From: Epinephelus fuscoguttatus
Lineage: Eukaryota; Chordata; Actinopteri; Perciformes; Serranidae
Reading direction: 5' to 3'
Assembly: GCF_011397635.1 (NCBI RefSeq)
Contig: NC_064759.1
Coordinates: 16,016,428-16,080,427 of the forward strand
DNA length: 64,000 nt
The notes beneath the pieces are model-generated. The model ran no database searches. It saw nothing but the letters and a program-made list of their open reading frames with translations, and was not told where the DNA came from. Below, piece by piece: positions 27,202 through 37,500 of this stretch (position 1 is its first letter; each line of letters begins with the position of its first letter). The translations under genes and the position numbers were made by a program.

Positions 27202-28327
27202 TTAAACTGCTTCACCTGAAGGCAGGATGGGAGGTGAGGGGGGCAAGATGCTAGGTCTGGCAAGACTGAGCAAAGACTTTAAACAACATTGTTGTGTCAG
27301 TTTGTTGGGTCCCTATTCTGGGTTACAATTAACAGCAGAAATATGGTGTTCATGTTATTGAGAGGTTGCCTTTTTTAAGCAAAGCTAGAGTCTCCTTGAG
27401 TATAGCCTTATTTGCAGTTTACTAGAAATGCAAAGCAATGAGAAGAAAGTCTGAACGCCTGGATTCCACGTGTTGCGTTTTTTCTGCGACTTGCCACACC
27501 ACAGGCATTTCAGAAGCAGGAGGAATTTGCCTGCTCAGTGTGGCTGACTTGCAGATTTTGTTGGCCTTTTTCCTTGAGATTTGGGCTTCTGCCACAAAGG
27601 CTTTTGTCTTAGTCTGTTTTAATTATGGTTACTCTTGTCATTTCCTACTTTGTTGTGCTGTGTCCTGCAGACAAAGTTGATACCATTCAAAGTCTAGTCA
27701 TGAATGACATGGATTAAAGATTTGTGGCTATGTGTTAGTTGTTAAACATGCATTCATCTTCAGAATGATTTCATACCTATATTTATATCTATATTTACAG
27801 GGTTAGGGTTAGGGTTGTTTATTTTGAAAATTGACCAGATGCTGCTCTTTCACTTCCTGCCCGACTCGCTTTGCTCTGTGCAACTGTGACGTGACTCCGT
27901 CAAAAATAGACTATACACGTCAGGTGGAATCACAAGCATTGTCTAAAGTGACCGCAGTTAGCCCTAGTGCCTCATCGTAGTTGTGCCCGCAGGAATCCAG
28001 AGGTTGAACGTGGATAACAGGCAGGTTTTCAGGAACAGGGACAGAAATGGGTGGAATGATCTGACAGATGAGCTACTAAAATGATGTGGACAAAGGCAGG
28101 AAAACCCTCTGTTGGCGACAGGTGAGACAGAGCAGGCGTCATCATAACAGTTGGATGTTTAAATCAGGATTTTAATTTAACTTTCCTGTCACCTTTGTTT
28201 GCTTCAGGTGTATTCGTCCGTCTATTTCTGTGGTCACCTATTCTTCCTCGTAGCCTATTTAATCATGCCATACCTCCGTAAGGCACTGGTGCCTAAGAAA
28301 GAACGGAGCGAGAAGAAGCAGGATTAA
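11947..28327 (+). CDS. lpcat3: Lysophosphatidylcholine acyltransferase 3 (MBOAT5), 12 coding exons
   Basis: This is an ER multipass membrane O-acyltransferase that re-acylates lysophospholipids, preferring polyunsaturated acyl-CoA (Lands cycle). The spliced ORF is 464 residues starting MAAPLLENLSESLG. Family landmarks are present: AGYYYTAT and DIKWTMPHC, YDGGK, GFSYFYGGFLVGPQF, the Asn-containing FNINTNAW (residues 314-321) and the catalytic His region WHGLHSGY (350-357). Many hydrophobic segments run through it, and the tail ends KKQD, a dilysine KKXX ER-retrieval signal. It is about 20 residues shorter than human LPCAT3 (487 aa), mainly at the N terminus before the first membrane segment. 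The start was chosen because exon 1 opens with ATG in a strong context and joins exon 2 in phase 1. It is divergent from tpi1 and head-to-tail with clstn3. Confidence 0.97.
12032..14332 (+). other. lpcat3 intron 1
   Basis: This 2.3-kb first intron has a CpG-rich start, consistent with the promoter island extending into it. I see no exon or RNA gene. The open frames at 12523-13032 on either strand have no recognisable domain. Confidence 0.45.
15070..16908. repeat. Long inverted repeat, arms about 85 nt, enclosing a Harbinger-like element
   Basis: The left arm (about 15070-15156, with catgcattttcact and tatgctcagtacttccc) is matched in reverse complement by the right arm (about 16823-16905, with agtgaaaatgcatg and gggaagtactgagcata). 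Between the arms lies another element with its own terminal repeats (15266-16763). The whole sits in lpcat3 intron 2 (14441-17976). Confidence 0.7.
15266..16763 (+). mobile_element. Decayed PIF/Harbinger-like DNA transposon
   Basis: The ends are inverted: CTGTTTCAGAAAGCAGG at 15271-15287 and CCTGCTTTCTGAAACAG at 16743-16759. Further inside, both sides carry related blocks (ctcagggctc / tttccctcatctc). After an ATG near 15447, the frame from about 15484 reads NQVDVEMLMHEY and onward, like the Myb/SANT-type DNA-binding protein of fish Harbinger elements, but stops interrupt it at once. No DDE transposase was found, so this is a deletion derivative. Confidence 0.6.
17450..17620. repeat. Dispersed teleost repeat (aaatattcacatttgagaagctgg type)
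   Basis: The words cagcaaatattcacatttgagaagctgga and aattgattatcagaat are shared in wording with a widespread fish repeat. A related stretch in the opposite order occurs at about 32900-33190 (gagaagttggttat, acgattagtaattt, gtcgatgattatttt). Non-coding. Confidence 0.45.
17929..17955 (+). repeat. (CATCCC)n microsatellite next to the lpcat3 exon 3 acceptor
   Basis: Repeats of the type catccc / ccatcc end 20 bases before the exon 3 acceptor (AG at 17975-17976) and form part of its pyrimidine-rich tract. Expansion or contraction here could affect splicing. Confidence 0.7.
18280..18468. mobile_element. hAT-type MITE, 189 bp
   Basis: Termini TAGTGTTGTAACAA and TTGACAACACTA are inverted with one mismatch in the outer ten bases. 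The 8-bp flanks CTTTGTAC (18272-18279) and CCTTGAAC (18469-18476) match at 6 of 8. The interior is non-coding. It lies in lpcat3 intron 3. Confidence 0.6.
18709..18943. mobile_element. hAT-type MITE, about 235 bp
   Basis: The left end TAGGGCAGGGTGATAT and the right end ATATCACCCAGCCCTA are inverted repeats of the TAGGGCTGGGTGATAT type common in teleost hAT MITEs. Target duplication is unclear (tgtagaag versus caatagaa). It lies about 240 bp beyond the previous MITE in the same intron. Confidence 0.65.
19705..20385. repeat. Dispersed element with TTTCCACCAAA-type ends, carrying a SINE
   Basis: The left end gtttccaccaaacactt and the right end gcttggtggaaatgagg are inverted. Related ends occur in clstn3 intron 12 near 49220 (gtttggtggaaacgggg). 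The SINE at 20154-20335 sits inside. It fills part of lpcat3 intron 5 (19417-21649). No coding frame was recognised. Confidence 0.45.
20154..20335 (+). repeat. tRNA-derived SINE
   Basis: The head shows a tRNA-like A box (tagctcacctggtagagc, about 20167-20184) and a weak B box (ctcaattccag, about 20231-20241), then a ccctcactgtatgtcatcccc body and an A-rich 3' end. It shares its body with the copy at 1205-1382. It is a mobile element, not a tRNA gene: the cloverleaf is not maintained. Confidence 0.75.
22856..24405. other. lpcat3 intron 9, left part
   Basis: No exon or confident repeat was recognised. Open frames on both strands at 22996-23267 and 23805-24095 overlap each other and lack recognisable domains. 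Confidence 0.4.
24411..25257 (+). repeat. Dispersed teleost repeat, copy B, split by a LINE
   Basis: Same family as 2051-2430. The two halves (24411-24720 and 25160-25257) join into a continuous match to copy A once the inserted LINE is removed. It is in lpcat3 intron 9. Confidence 0.75.
24721..25159 (-). mobile_element. 5'-truncated L2-like LINE with (ATGGT)n tail and 7-bp target duplication
   Basis: On the minus strand it encodes the C-terminal end of a reverse transcriptase ORF of the fish L2 type (phrases APIYLSDLLEPYVP, RSLRSSDQLLL, GNRAFAVAAPKL, FKSRLKTHFYSLAF), then a short 3' UTR and an (ATGGT)n tail, seen on plus as accataccat. The 7-mer TAAACAT flanks it on both sides (24714-24720 and 25160-25166). 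The reading frame is open to the stop, so the copy is fairly young, but most of the element is absent. Confidence 0.85.
27135..27201 (+). repeat. (TAGA)n / GATA microsatellite
   Basis: An essentially perfect tetranucleotide run of about 16-17 units, long enough to be polymorphic. Confidence 0.97.
27799..27816 (+). repeat. Short interstitial telomere-like repeat
   Basis: AGGGTTAGGGTTAGGGTT, three perfect units of the vertebrate telomere hexamer, inside lpcat3 intron 11. Too short to imply a chromosome fusion. Confidence 0.85.
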
Positions 28328-28563
28328 AACTTGGTACTAAGACTCGGCATGGTAAGCAAGAGCAGGCATTCTTGTTTTGCCATTTTGTTTCAGTCAATAA
28401 ATGACAAGCTGTGATAAAATGTTTTTAATGTTAAAATATCGCTCTGCTTCCTTCTAGGTCCGTCTAAGGCGAAATATTCACTGAAGGGAACTGTGACTTT
28501 CGAGGAGCAGAATGGAAAATATTTTAAGGCCTTTAGTAATATATATGTCCATGTAAAAATAAA
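28328..28563 (+). other. lpcat3: lpcat3 3' UTR with a candidate 3' UTR intron and poly(A) signal
   Basis: After the stop, CATG/GTAAGC at 28351-28352 and cttccttctag ending at 28457 define a good 106-bp GT-AG intron. The junction would lie 24 nt after the stop, too close to trigger nonsense-mediated decay. An AATAAA at 28558-28563 gives a spliced 3' UTR of about 150 nt; later signals (for example attaaa near 29980) could give longer forms. Confidence 0.5.
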
Positions 28564-30300
28564 TTTCTATATATTTTTGTGTTTTAAATGGGAAGGGTGT
28601 TTTTATAAACATTTGGAGAAATGTTTACAGGAAATGACCATCGTGCCACATGGGGTAATTGTGAGCCAATCAGGGGCGATTTCCTGTTTTTTTTTTTTGT
28701 TTTTTTTTGTTTTGTTTTGTTTTTTGATAAAGTCATGTTGGACTTGTGGAACTTGAGAGACTTACATGCTGTCGACACAGAATTGCACTCAACAGTCACG
28801 GGTTCAGAGTCTGTCATTGGCTCTGATATGTGTTTCCTTTTTTTGTTTCATTTCTTTCTCTCACGTCTACCACCTGCATTTAGCAGCCGCAACACGACTT
28901 CACAGGAGGTTAAAGCACAGCGCCAGCGTGTGTGGCACTTTCTAATGTAATAATACAAAAAATGCTTTCTGCAAAAGACAGATGATTATAATAATAGTAA
29001 TAATCAGGGGGTTGTTTGTTGAAAATGGCTGCCAGTGGTTATACAAGCACTGTAAATCACACACTGTACACTAATTCCCAACTCAAAAATGGCCTTGTAT
29101 TAATGAATGTTTTTACAGTACATTTGTTTTGGTTTTAATTTGATTTGTGATGAAAAAAAAAGACTTGATTTTATAGAATTTTAACAGCTTTTATGAAAAA
29201 GAACATTTTGTAGCTTTGGGATAAGATTTCATGAAATATTTTGCATTGCTCCCTCGCCTTTCCTTGTTTGTTTCTGGTTTCCTCCTCTCCCTCAGTTCAG
29301 TCTCCACTCCTCTGTCTGCCTTGATTCAAGCCCTCAGCTCTGAAATGCACAGATTGTGAGAATGAATAATTTCAGATGGAGACTTGCACACTGCCCAAAC
29401 ATACCGTCACTACAATTAATGGTTGTGGTTCATCCTACAGTCACTCTGATCTCCATAAATAGGGTGTTTTTTTGAATTGAATTGTCTCTTTTTTTTTTTT
29501 TTTTAACTGGAAGCAAAACAAACAAAAAAAAGTGTTTCACCTATGGCCTGCTCTTCTGTTTGTAACAGCAGGCGGTGTTTAAAAAGAGTGTGAAGTAGAA
29601 GCATCCCATCCCACTGTGGGAATGCCTCTATATTGTTTAATTAAATTTTTTTTGAGGGGTGGGATTTGGCTGTACTGTCTGATCCATGGCATGCTGGAGG
29701 AAGGCCCAGCACTACTGCTGGTGCTGCTGCTGCTGCCGCCGTCCTCTCGCCAACGCTGACACACATGGACTGGACGAACCTCACTGTAGCAACAGCCCAG
29801 ATTTTGTTTTGGTAATATTTATACATGACATGGTGATTATTAATTGATGTGAATTGCTATTTCAAGAGACTACTTTTTGCCTTATTCCTACCAAATGTAC
29901 AAAGAAGAAGAAGGAAAAACTTGGGATGGATTTGGGAGGGGGATGGGGAGTGATTTTCAAATACAATTTTATAACGTTCATTAAAAATGCTGCATTTCAA
30001 GCAAGGCCTCTGGTGTGTGTGTGTACGTGTGTGTGTGTCCCATTGCTTTCATGTGTGTGACATGAGCACAGGGCAAAAAAGGGGTGATATGACGTCATTT
30101 TGCAGTCTGATGGAGGGAAGCTTGAGCAGTGGGAAATATGGGAATTGGTGTGTTTTTAGAGAAGGGAAGGAGGGAAGGGTGCAAGTGTTGAAGCAGGCCC
30201 AGAGCTGAGAACAAACGTGATGAGATGAATTGCTGTGTTGAGGTCTGAGTCACTGTGAATGTGCGTTCAACAGCAAAAAACAGCCAGAGCAGCAGTCTGG
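28564..30300. other. lpcat3-clstn3 spacer
   Basis: No gene was seen. It contains T-rich runs near 28690-28730 and 29489-29506, a CTG/CCG-rich patch at 29714-29742 and a (GT)n run at 30013-30040. Part may be alternative lpcat3 3' UTR. Confidence 0.45.
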
Positions 30301-30699
30301 TACAGAGCTGGTGGGGGCCGGAGAGATAGAGAGTGAGGGAGAAGGACGCAGTGTGGGCGGGTTAAGAAACGCCGAGAGGGAGGGGACGCAGCGTAATATT
30401 CCCACCGTTTTTTCTCCTCCGTATAGAGCCGAAAAAACAAGGGCATCCATCGGTCTCCCAATCTTCCTCACTCTTCATCACCGAGTCTAACGTCAGACCG
30501 AAACACACAGACACAAACACATACCCTGTGAATTCCTTAGCTGCTGTGTAAAGCCTCTGTGTGTCCTCTCCTCTACCTGGAGGTCTGTTCCCAGCCTGCT
30601 GCGGGGGGATCGCCGAGCCGAGCGGCAGGGGCGTGAGAGGCGGATGCTGCGAGCGTAGAGGCTGGGTACCAACCAGGAGCATCACCGCAACTCACCACG
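30300..30699 (+). promoter_or_regulatory. clstn3: Likely clstn3 promoter and non-coding first exon
   Basis: A G/C- and CpG-rich stretch (about 30590-30660) ends at a good donor, CACG/GTAATG (exon end 30699). The first coding segment (31530) begins exactly after a strong polypyrimidine acceptor (ctttcctccctcag), so the ATG is the first codon of a second exon and a 5' UTR exon upstream is needed. This patch is the best candidate, with an 830-bp 5' UTR intron. The transcription start is not determined. Confidence 0.45.
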
Positions 30700-31529
30700 G
30701 TAATGTCTAATCTTGCTTCAAGCTAACCTTCATTTTCTGCGACATTTCCTCCGGTGTGAGCTCTCAACATGGCTCTAAGGCAGTCATGGAGCCCGGGCTG
30801 ACAATGTGTGTCAATACCAGCCTGTAATGTAAATCGGCTGATTACTGTCGCATAGCATGTTCCTCTGCTCGTGGATGTATGTGTAGCCTGAACAACCTGT
30901 GAACACACGGTGGCTTTTTTGCTATATATTTCCCCCTGTTTTAAAAACTGCAATCTACAATATATGTGCTGTCCTGTAGCCTACCAAGGACTGCAGCAAT
31001 GGAAAAACGTAGAGGCTTGTTATGTCAATGAGAAGCATAAAACCCCCCAAGGACTCATTTTTCAGTTGTGGCCCCAAGACAGCAGCTGCATTTTTTTCTA
31101 AAAAGCATCATAAACCACAATTAAAACATGGGAAAACACCCACACAGCCACATGCAAAACCACACATGCATAGCCTACATACAGTACACACTCACGGCCA
31201 GGTATGTGCCTGCTCCATAGGCTGTTCTAGGCTCTGCATCTGGAAGCGTGTCAGTCTGATTTTGAGGGAAAAGCAGAAGCAATTATTGGTTTGTTCACCC
31301 AGAGTGGATATGCAGATTGAGTTCATCACGTAGGGTTCTCTCTCAGGCCTCCAAAGGTTACATACATGACACTTGAGTTGTATCTGATAGGCCTGATCTG
31401 CCTCTGTCGTGTTACTGTACCTGTCTCTTCCTGTGCTGATCAGTTGTTGATGCATGTACTGTACCCCCCCCCCCCTCCTCCTTACCCCACCCTGTTACCC
31501 CCCCCCTTACCTTTTCTTTCCTCCCTCAG

Positions 31530-34500
31530 ATGGACAGAATGAATTTTCTCTCCTTCTTCCTCCTTTGCTTGACTTCGGTTGCCAATGGCAACAAAGGTCA
31601 GTTCCTCATCATATTGACTATTAATTGTGAAGTGTTGGGTTGATGGTTGACATCGCCATGGGAGCACCCAGACCTGTCAAGGTGCTCGGGGGTGCGGGGC
31701 CATGGCTGTTTTTGCCCTGAATTGCTCCTGATGACTCTTTGCTTTCCCTCCTGAGTGTATTAGACATCAGTTCCCTCATGACAGAAACAGACTACATACG
31801 TGTGTGTGTTTTAACATTTTGTGTTGCGTGACCCACTGTGCATGTGCCTGTTTTTCACCAGTGCTGTGACTCTGAGAAGATGATAAATCTGTTTCCTCCT
31901 CTGTAGCAGATTTATCATCCTGGGTAGTAACCATGACTCTGATTCAACATCATTGTTCCAATGATTATCGTGCTGGGGGAAGGCGAATGAAACAGACAGC
32001 GTGGAGAGAGAATGTCAGAGAAGGAGGTGGTAGAGGAGAGTGATGCAGGGGAGACGAGGAGATTGAAGGAGAGATGGGGTATCAGAGAAACATAGAAGAG
32101 AGAGAGGGCGAGGGGGGAGAAAGAGATAGACAAGGGGGAACTGTTGGGAGAGACAGAGGAGAAGGAGCTGTGACAGGAGAGGACGTGGCCGAAAAGACGC
32201 AGGCTGATAAGGAGGGAGGAGGAGGAGGAGGAGGAGGTGGTGGTGGTGGTGGAGAGAGAGGTGGTACGTGAGATCAGGTGTCACGAGGGAAAAGGAAAAA
32301 GCGCAAGATACCGGAGCATTTGTGTGTGTACTCATATATATATGTACGTGTGTGAGGGAGACAGACGAGGGGGGGTGGGTGAGTGTTGTGGGGCGATAGA
32401 GTGACAGAGAGGGGAAGAGTGCCAGCAGAGACAGAGAGAGATGGAATGGGATGCCTTTCAATCTGTAATCCCGAATGTAATCCACAGGCCTGATGCTCAG
32501 ATTAATGCTATATAGCAGAGCAGAGGAGGGAGGGGAGAGATCAACTGAGGGGACAGAGGGCAGGAGATAAATGACCAAAAAAGAGACATGGAAGAGGTCT
32601 GTAGAAACAGAGGAGGAGGAGGAGTAGGAGGAGACGGTGTCAGGCTAGACCTTGAGAGGAGAGGATGAATATCTCTGATTAGGGCTGATCCTCAATACTT
32701 TAATGGTAGAGAAACACGAGAATCGAAAGCTTGGTAACATTTGTGCCCTTTACATATTCTGTGATCAGATATTTGCTTATTTAAATCATAATTTTGCCAA
32801 TTTCAGACTGTTTTATTCGTGTACAGCTGCTTCTGTCTGGAAAAGGTGTTGAGATCTTTTACTCAAGTACAAGTCGCTGCAGCTGCAGCTGACAATTATT
32901 CTAATTTTTGGTCAAGCTGCTGATTATTGTCTCGATGATTTGGTCTGTTAAGTCAGGAAATAGTTAAAAAATACCCGTTATACTTTCCTAGAGGCCAGTT
33001 AATGCCTTTAAATTGCTTATTTTGTACTACCAAATGAACAAAAACTCAGAATCATTCTCCTATTGTCACATAAGACAAAGTAAAGCAGCAAATCCTCTCA
33101 TCTGAGAAGTTGGTTATTTTTACTTAAACGATTAGTAATTTACCAAAATAGTCGATGATTATTTTCCTGTGGGCTGGTTAATTACGTTGAATCATTTCAG
33201 CTCTAAAAGTAGCATTACCTCAATGAAAAAATATCCAGCTCCGGATAATAGTCCTGCATTTGAATTGTACTTAATTTTTTTCCCCCAAAGAGCAACTTAA
33301 CACCCTGTTTTAGCTCCAACTAATACTCATTAGACAGAAGAATAGCTTTTGTCAGAGTGGTGTATTAAATTTTCGGATTATTATTACTGATGTGTTGCTG
33401 TCTATGCAGCATTTTAATACTGTAGCTGGTTGAGCTAATTTTAACTAGTGGAAATACGTGCCATATAAATGTCAGTAAAAGTGCAATATGAAATGTAGTG
33501 GAGTAGAAATTTCTAGTAGCATCAGTTGGACATACCCCAATAAAGTACCTTTCACATTGTAGAATTTGTGCTTGAGTATTTGAACTTACTCCACCACTGA
33601 GAAAAACACATTTATATTCTGCAGTGAGGTTTTTTTAAAAAAAATCCTATTGGCTCTATAATCGAACAATTTCAAGCAGTACGCAGCCCTGTCTTTGAAG
33701 AGAAAGAAGTTTGATCAGATTCAGAACCAGCAGCATTTTCCTCCTCTCACATACGATTCGGCGCAATTAGTTCCAGTCAGATTTTCTGGAAAATTCACTG
33801 TGAAGACAACAAAGCAATTGCTAAACACAAGTTTTATGCCTCTGTCTGATTTTCAAACTCTGTATCCTCAGCGTTAAAGAGATTGAGGACAACAGAGGGT
33901 AGGCACTCTGAGGCTTTTGTTTTTGCTCTTTGCTGGGGTGTAAAATCGTCATCCTTCTGGCTCATTAACTTGCCCTTTGATCACTCAGCGCAGAACATTC
34001 AGCACAAGGATGAATAATTAATTCGCAATTAAAGGTTAAATTCACAGTAAACCTCAGGCATTAGATTTGGACTTGGCTGTTTTTTCAGCGTGTTATTGTG
34101 CGCCGCCTGTGGCAGGCCAGTTTGGCTGATTGATATGAGCAATATAGCTCTCTGTGTGTGATAAGGTGAGATCTGGCTGGCTTTAATTATACTGCCAACC
34201 AGGAAGGTGTGCAGAGAGGCGCTTCATGTGAACAAGAGGAGGAGGTCTTTATGGAGAGCGAGGAAGAAAGAGGGGAAGTCCGTGAGGGTGTGAATGTGAT
34301 TAAACAGTGTCCTTGTGGTCACATATACATTGTGTGTTTTTCCGCTCATGCTCACCATGTCCTCGCCCCATAATGGAGTGTTAAAAATAGACACGTTGGT
34401 TCCTTCTAATTGCTCCATTTAACCCAAAGCCTCTTCGGTCTCTTCTCTGTGCCGTTCAGCCAATAAGCACAAGCCATGGATCGAGACAGAGTACCAGGGG

Positions 34501-37500
34501 ATTGTCATGGAGAACGACAACACCGTGCTGCTCAACCCCCCTCTCTTTGCCCTGGACAAAGATGCTCCACTACACTACGCTGGTAACACCAACTGCATGG
34601 GAGAATATAGCATGAGAGGGCTGGCACAGAAAAATGCCCAAAAATTATTTGAACTTTTTCCATGAATTCGCCTGAACATCCACAGAACTGGCTGCTGTGA
34701 AAAATAGGTCAAATCAAGTGCTCGCACTGCCAAATTGAAATTCACATCGCCAGGCCAAATTGAAAATTATCTCACCAGGCCTTGCTTTGGCTTTAATAGT
34801 AAACATGACGCTGATTTTTTTAGAGAGAGAAGTTTGGAGCTGTCACACAGCTTCCATTTCCAGCCGTATTTCCCAGTAGACTAGTCTAAATATTAAAGGC
34901 AATGTATTCAGTCACAGAGTCCACTATTTTTAGACCATCATAGTGTAATTCAACCCTTCATTGCAGGAGCAGCAGCGCTCCTGCCTCTGCAGCCCGATGA
35001 AATAAGGTTATCATGTTTGCAGTCCTGGAAATAACCGTGTTCAGTCAAATTATAACAGGTCGGCTAGAGTTACTCCAGCGCTCCCTGAAATTTATTGGGC
35101 TCGTGTCAAGAAGGAAGAGGAAATTAGCTGTTTGAGCAAGAAACCCTCCCTACCTTCAACTTATGTCAGCCGGGGAAGATCAGCTCGTATATTAATATGG
35201 TTTTATTCTGGGTCTCAGCTGCAATCTATTTTATTCTGTCCTTATAATGATTGTATGAGATAAAGTGCCACTTAAAGGAATCCTCCAGATATCTGTCTGC
35301 TCTCTTAATATTTTCTGAAAAGGTCTGGATGATATGACTTAAAATCGACTGAATATTAGGATAAACTGTCACATTTTATACATCATTATTTCCCTTCTCA
35401 TGGAAGCTCCCTTCTGACTTGTTTGTCCATGTCAATACAGCACAACCACTTAGATTGTGGACATTTGGACTGGACTGAGGGCTTATTGATTGATTGAAAT
35501 TCTAGTTATATGTCACAGAAAATGCCTCCAATACTGCCTAAAATGCAGGATCGGGTATAGGCAAGTACAAGTCTATGTACCAATCTGATGCCACATGATG
35601 TATTGATAAACTTTAAAGTAGTCTCACACCTGGATAAAATGATGTATGGGATCAGGGCTCAGTGTCGACTAATATGCAAGTACAGGAATCAAAATTAGTA
35701 TCGGGAAGGAAGAATGGTATCGGGACATCTCTTGTTAATAGCACTTCTCAAATCAGGATTACAAACTGCATCTTAGAAAAGGAAACAGAAAGAAAACATT
35801 AAGATAACGTAAATGATTGGGATGATAAGAAGAAGAAGACACTGGGCACAGAAACAATACTTGATAAAGAGTTTTTAGTGGAGATTTAACAGAATCTCCG
35901 AGGTAGCAAGATGAATTTTAAAAGGGAGGCTGTTCCAAAGGTTGGGGGAAATACATGATCTTTAGTTTTGTGTCCAGACTGCAGAGTTTTTGCAGCAGGA
36001 TATACAGTTGTGTGCAGGTATGGGAGGCCACACAAATGTAAGCTGGAGCCAGACCTGGAGTGCTTTAAAAGTAATGAGTAAAAACTATTCTAAAATCAAG
36101 CCAATGCACAGAAGGTTAATTTGGTGTTTGATAATCTCTCTTATTTGTTAAAACTGCAGCATTCTGCAGCCTTCGTATCTCAAGCAGGTAAAAGTGTGTG
36201 TCACAGTAATCAAAGGAAAATGAAAGCATTAATGACTTTTTCCAAATAAGAGAGTGATGAAAGGTAATCTGAAGTTATTATAATGCATATCTTAGACAAT
36301 TTATTTTTTAGAATTTGATTCATAGTGTCTATAATTTGTTTTTATTGCTCTGTTCTGATATGATGAGTTTTCTTCCTGCGTCCGTCTCTCAGGCGAAATC
36401 TGTGGCTTCCGGGTTCATAACGGCCCCTCAGGTTCAGGCTCAGTCCAGTTTGAGGCAGTGGTTCTGGACCGCTCCACTGGCGAGGGCCTGGTTCGGTCCA
36501 AGGAGCCGCTGGACTGTGAGAGTCAGCGGGAGCACAGCTTCACCATCCAGGCCTATGACTGCGGAGAGGGACCTGATGGAGTCAACAGCAAGAAATCCCA
36601 CAAGTGAGTCCATTCTCTCATCCTCCCAAAAACACAGGGTGTCAGGAGAACCTTAAAAAGTCCTGAAATGTCCTTGATTTAATTATACCTTAAAAGTCAT
36701 TAAGTAGTCTTAGATTTGAAATGTGAGGTCTTAATTGCCACAAACAGACACCCTGTTTCAAACAGACAATACTGAATATTTAAACAGTAATTACAGTCAC
36801 TATCTGAGGACTGTTGTTTCACTTCTGCTTGCTGTTGTTACAATAATCCATCTCTCTCTCTCTCCTTGTGTTTTGCTTCCCACTCCTCCCTCCCTCAGGG
36901 CCACCGTGCATGTTCGTGTAAACGACGTCAACGAGTTCTCCCCCGTGTTTGTCGAGCGTCGCTACGAGGCTTCAGTCCCAGAAGGACGTCTGTTTGACCG
37001 AATCGTGCGCGTGGAGGCTCTGGATGCCGACTGCTCCCCGCAGTACAGCCAGATCTGCTTCTATGACATCATCACTCCTAATGTGCCCTTTGCTATCGAC
37101 AACGATGGTGAGATATGTTTTATCTTGTCGCAGTAAATCAGTGGGTGTCGGACTCATGGACCTATTAATATTTGTCTGTCTGCTACAGAAATACAATATC
37201 CCCACCAGTCACCACATTATTATCCTCATATTCTGTCTGCGCTATCTGCTGTGTGGCGTTGGTTGCAAGAATTATTGCTAAATTCAATATTCAACTCCTA
37301 AACTCCGGATGCCCTCAATACATGAAACACACACACAGCAGACGCTGCTGGAGTATTGATGTCTGCATAGCGACAGAGTATTAAGAATTGCAGGTACTTA
37401 ATTCCTCGCATAGGTAGAAGCCAAAAGATGTTAAAATAGACTTTGTGTGGGCGGACTATTGTTCTGTCTCTGCAAAAACGTGTCTGCAGCTGTTCAGTTC

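Larger units (their letters stand above)
26500..28207. other. lpcat3 intron 11
   Basis: The 1.7-kb last coding intron holds a GATA microsatellite (27135-27201) and a three-unit telomere-like repeat (27799-27816). The frame at 27438-27680 has no recognised domain. Otherwise I see nothing. Confidence 0.5.
11947..28327 (+). other. lpcat3: Exon map of lpcat3
   Basis: Coding exons: 11947-12031, 14333-14440, 17977-18083, 19024-19117, 19379-19416 (38 nt microexon-like), 21650-21828, 21991-22099, 22207-22293, 22692-22855, 25812-25959, 26344-26499, 28208-28327 (TAA at 28325-28327). Lengths sum to 1395 nt, exactly 465 codons with stop. All introns are GT-AG. The 38-nt fifth exon encodes GLSFDYYDGGKEP and is needed to keep phase. 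Confidence 0.95.

Noticed and set aside
27799..27816. Relic of chromosome fusion at a telomere-like repeat
   Set aside because: Only three hexamers with no degenerate flanking array; chance or repair insertion is enough.
32015..32578. 187-residue minus-strand open frame in clstn3 intron 1
   Set aside because: Low-complexity Leu/Ser/Pro/His product of a purine-rich strand; no start context, domain or splice partner.
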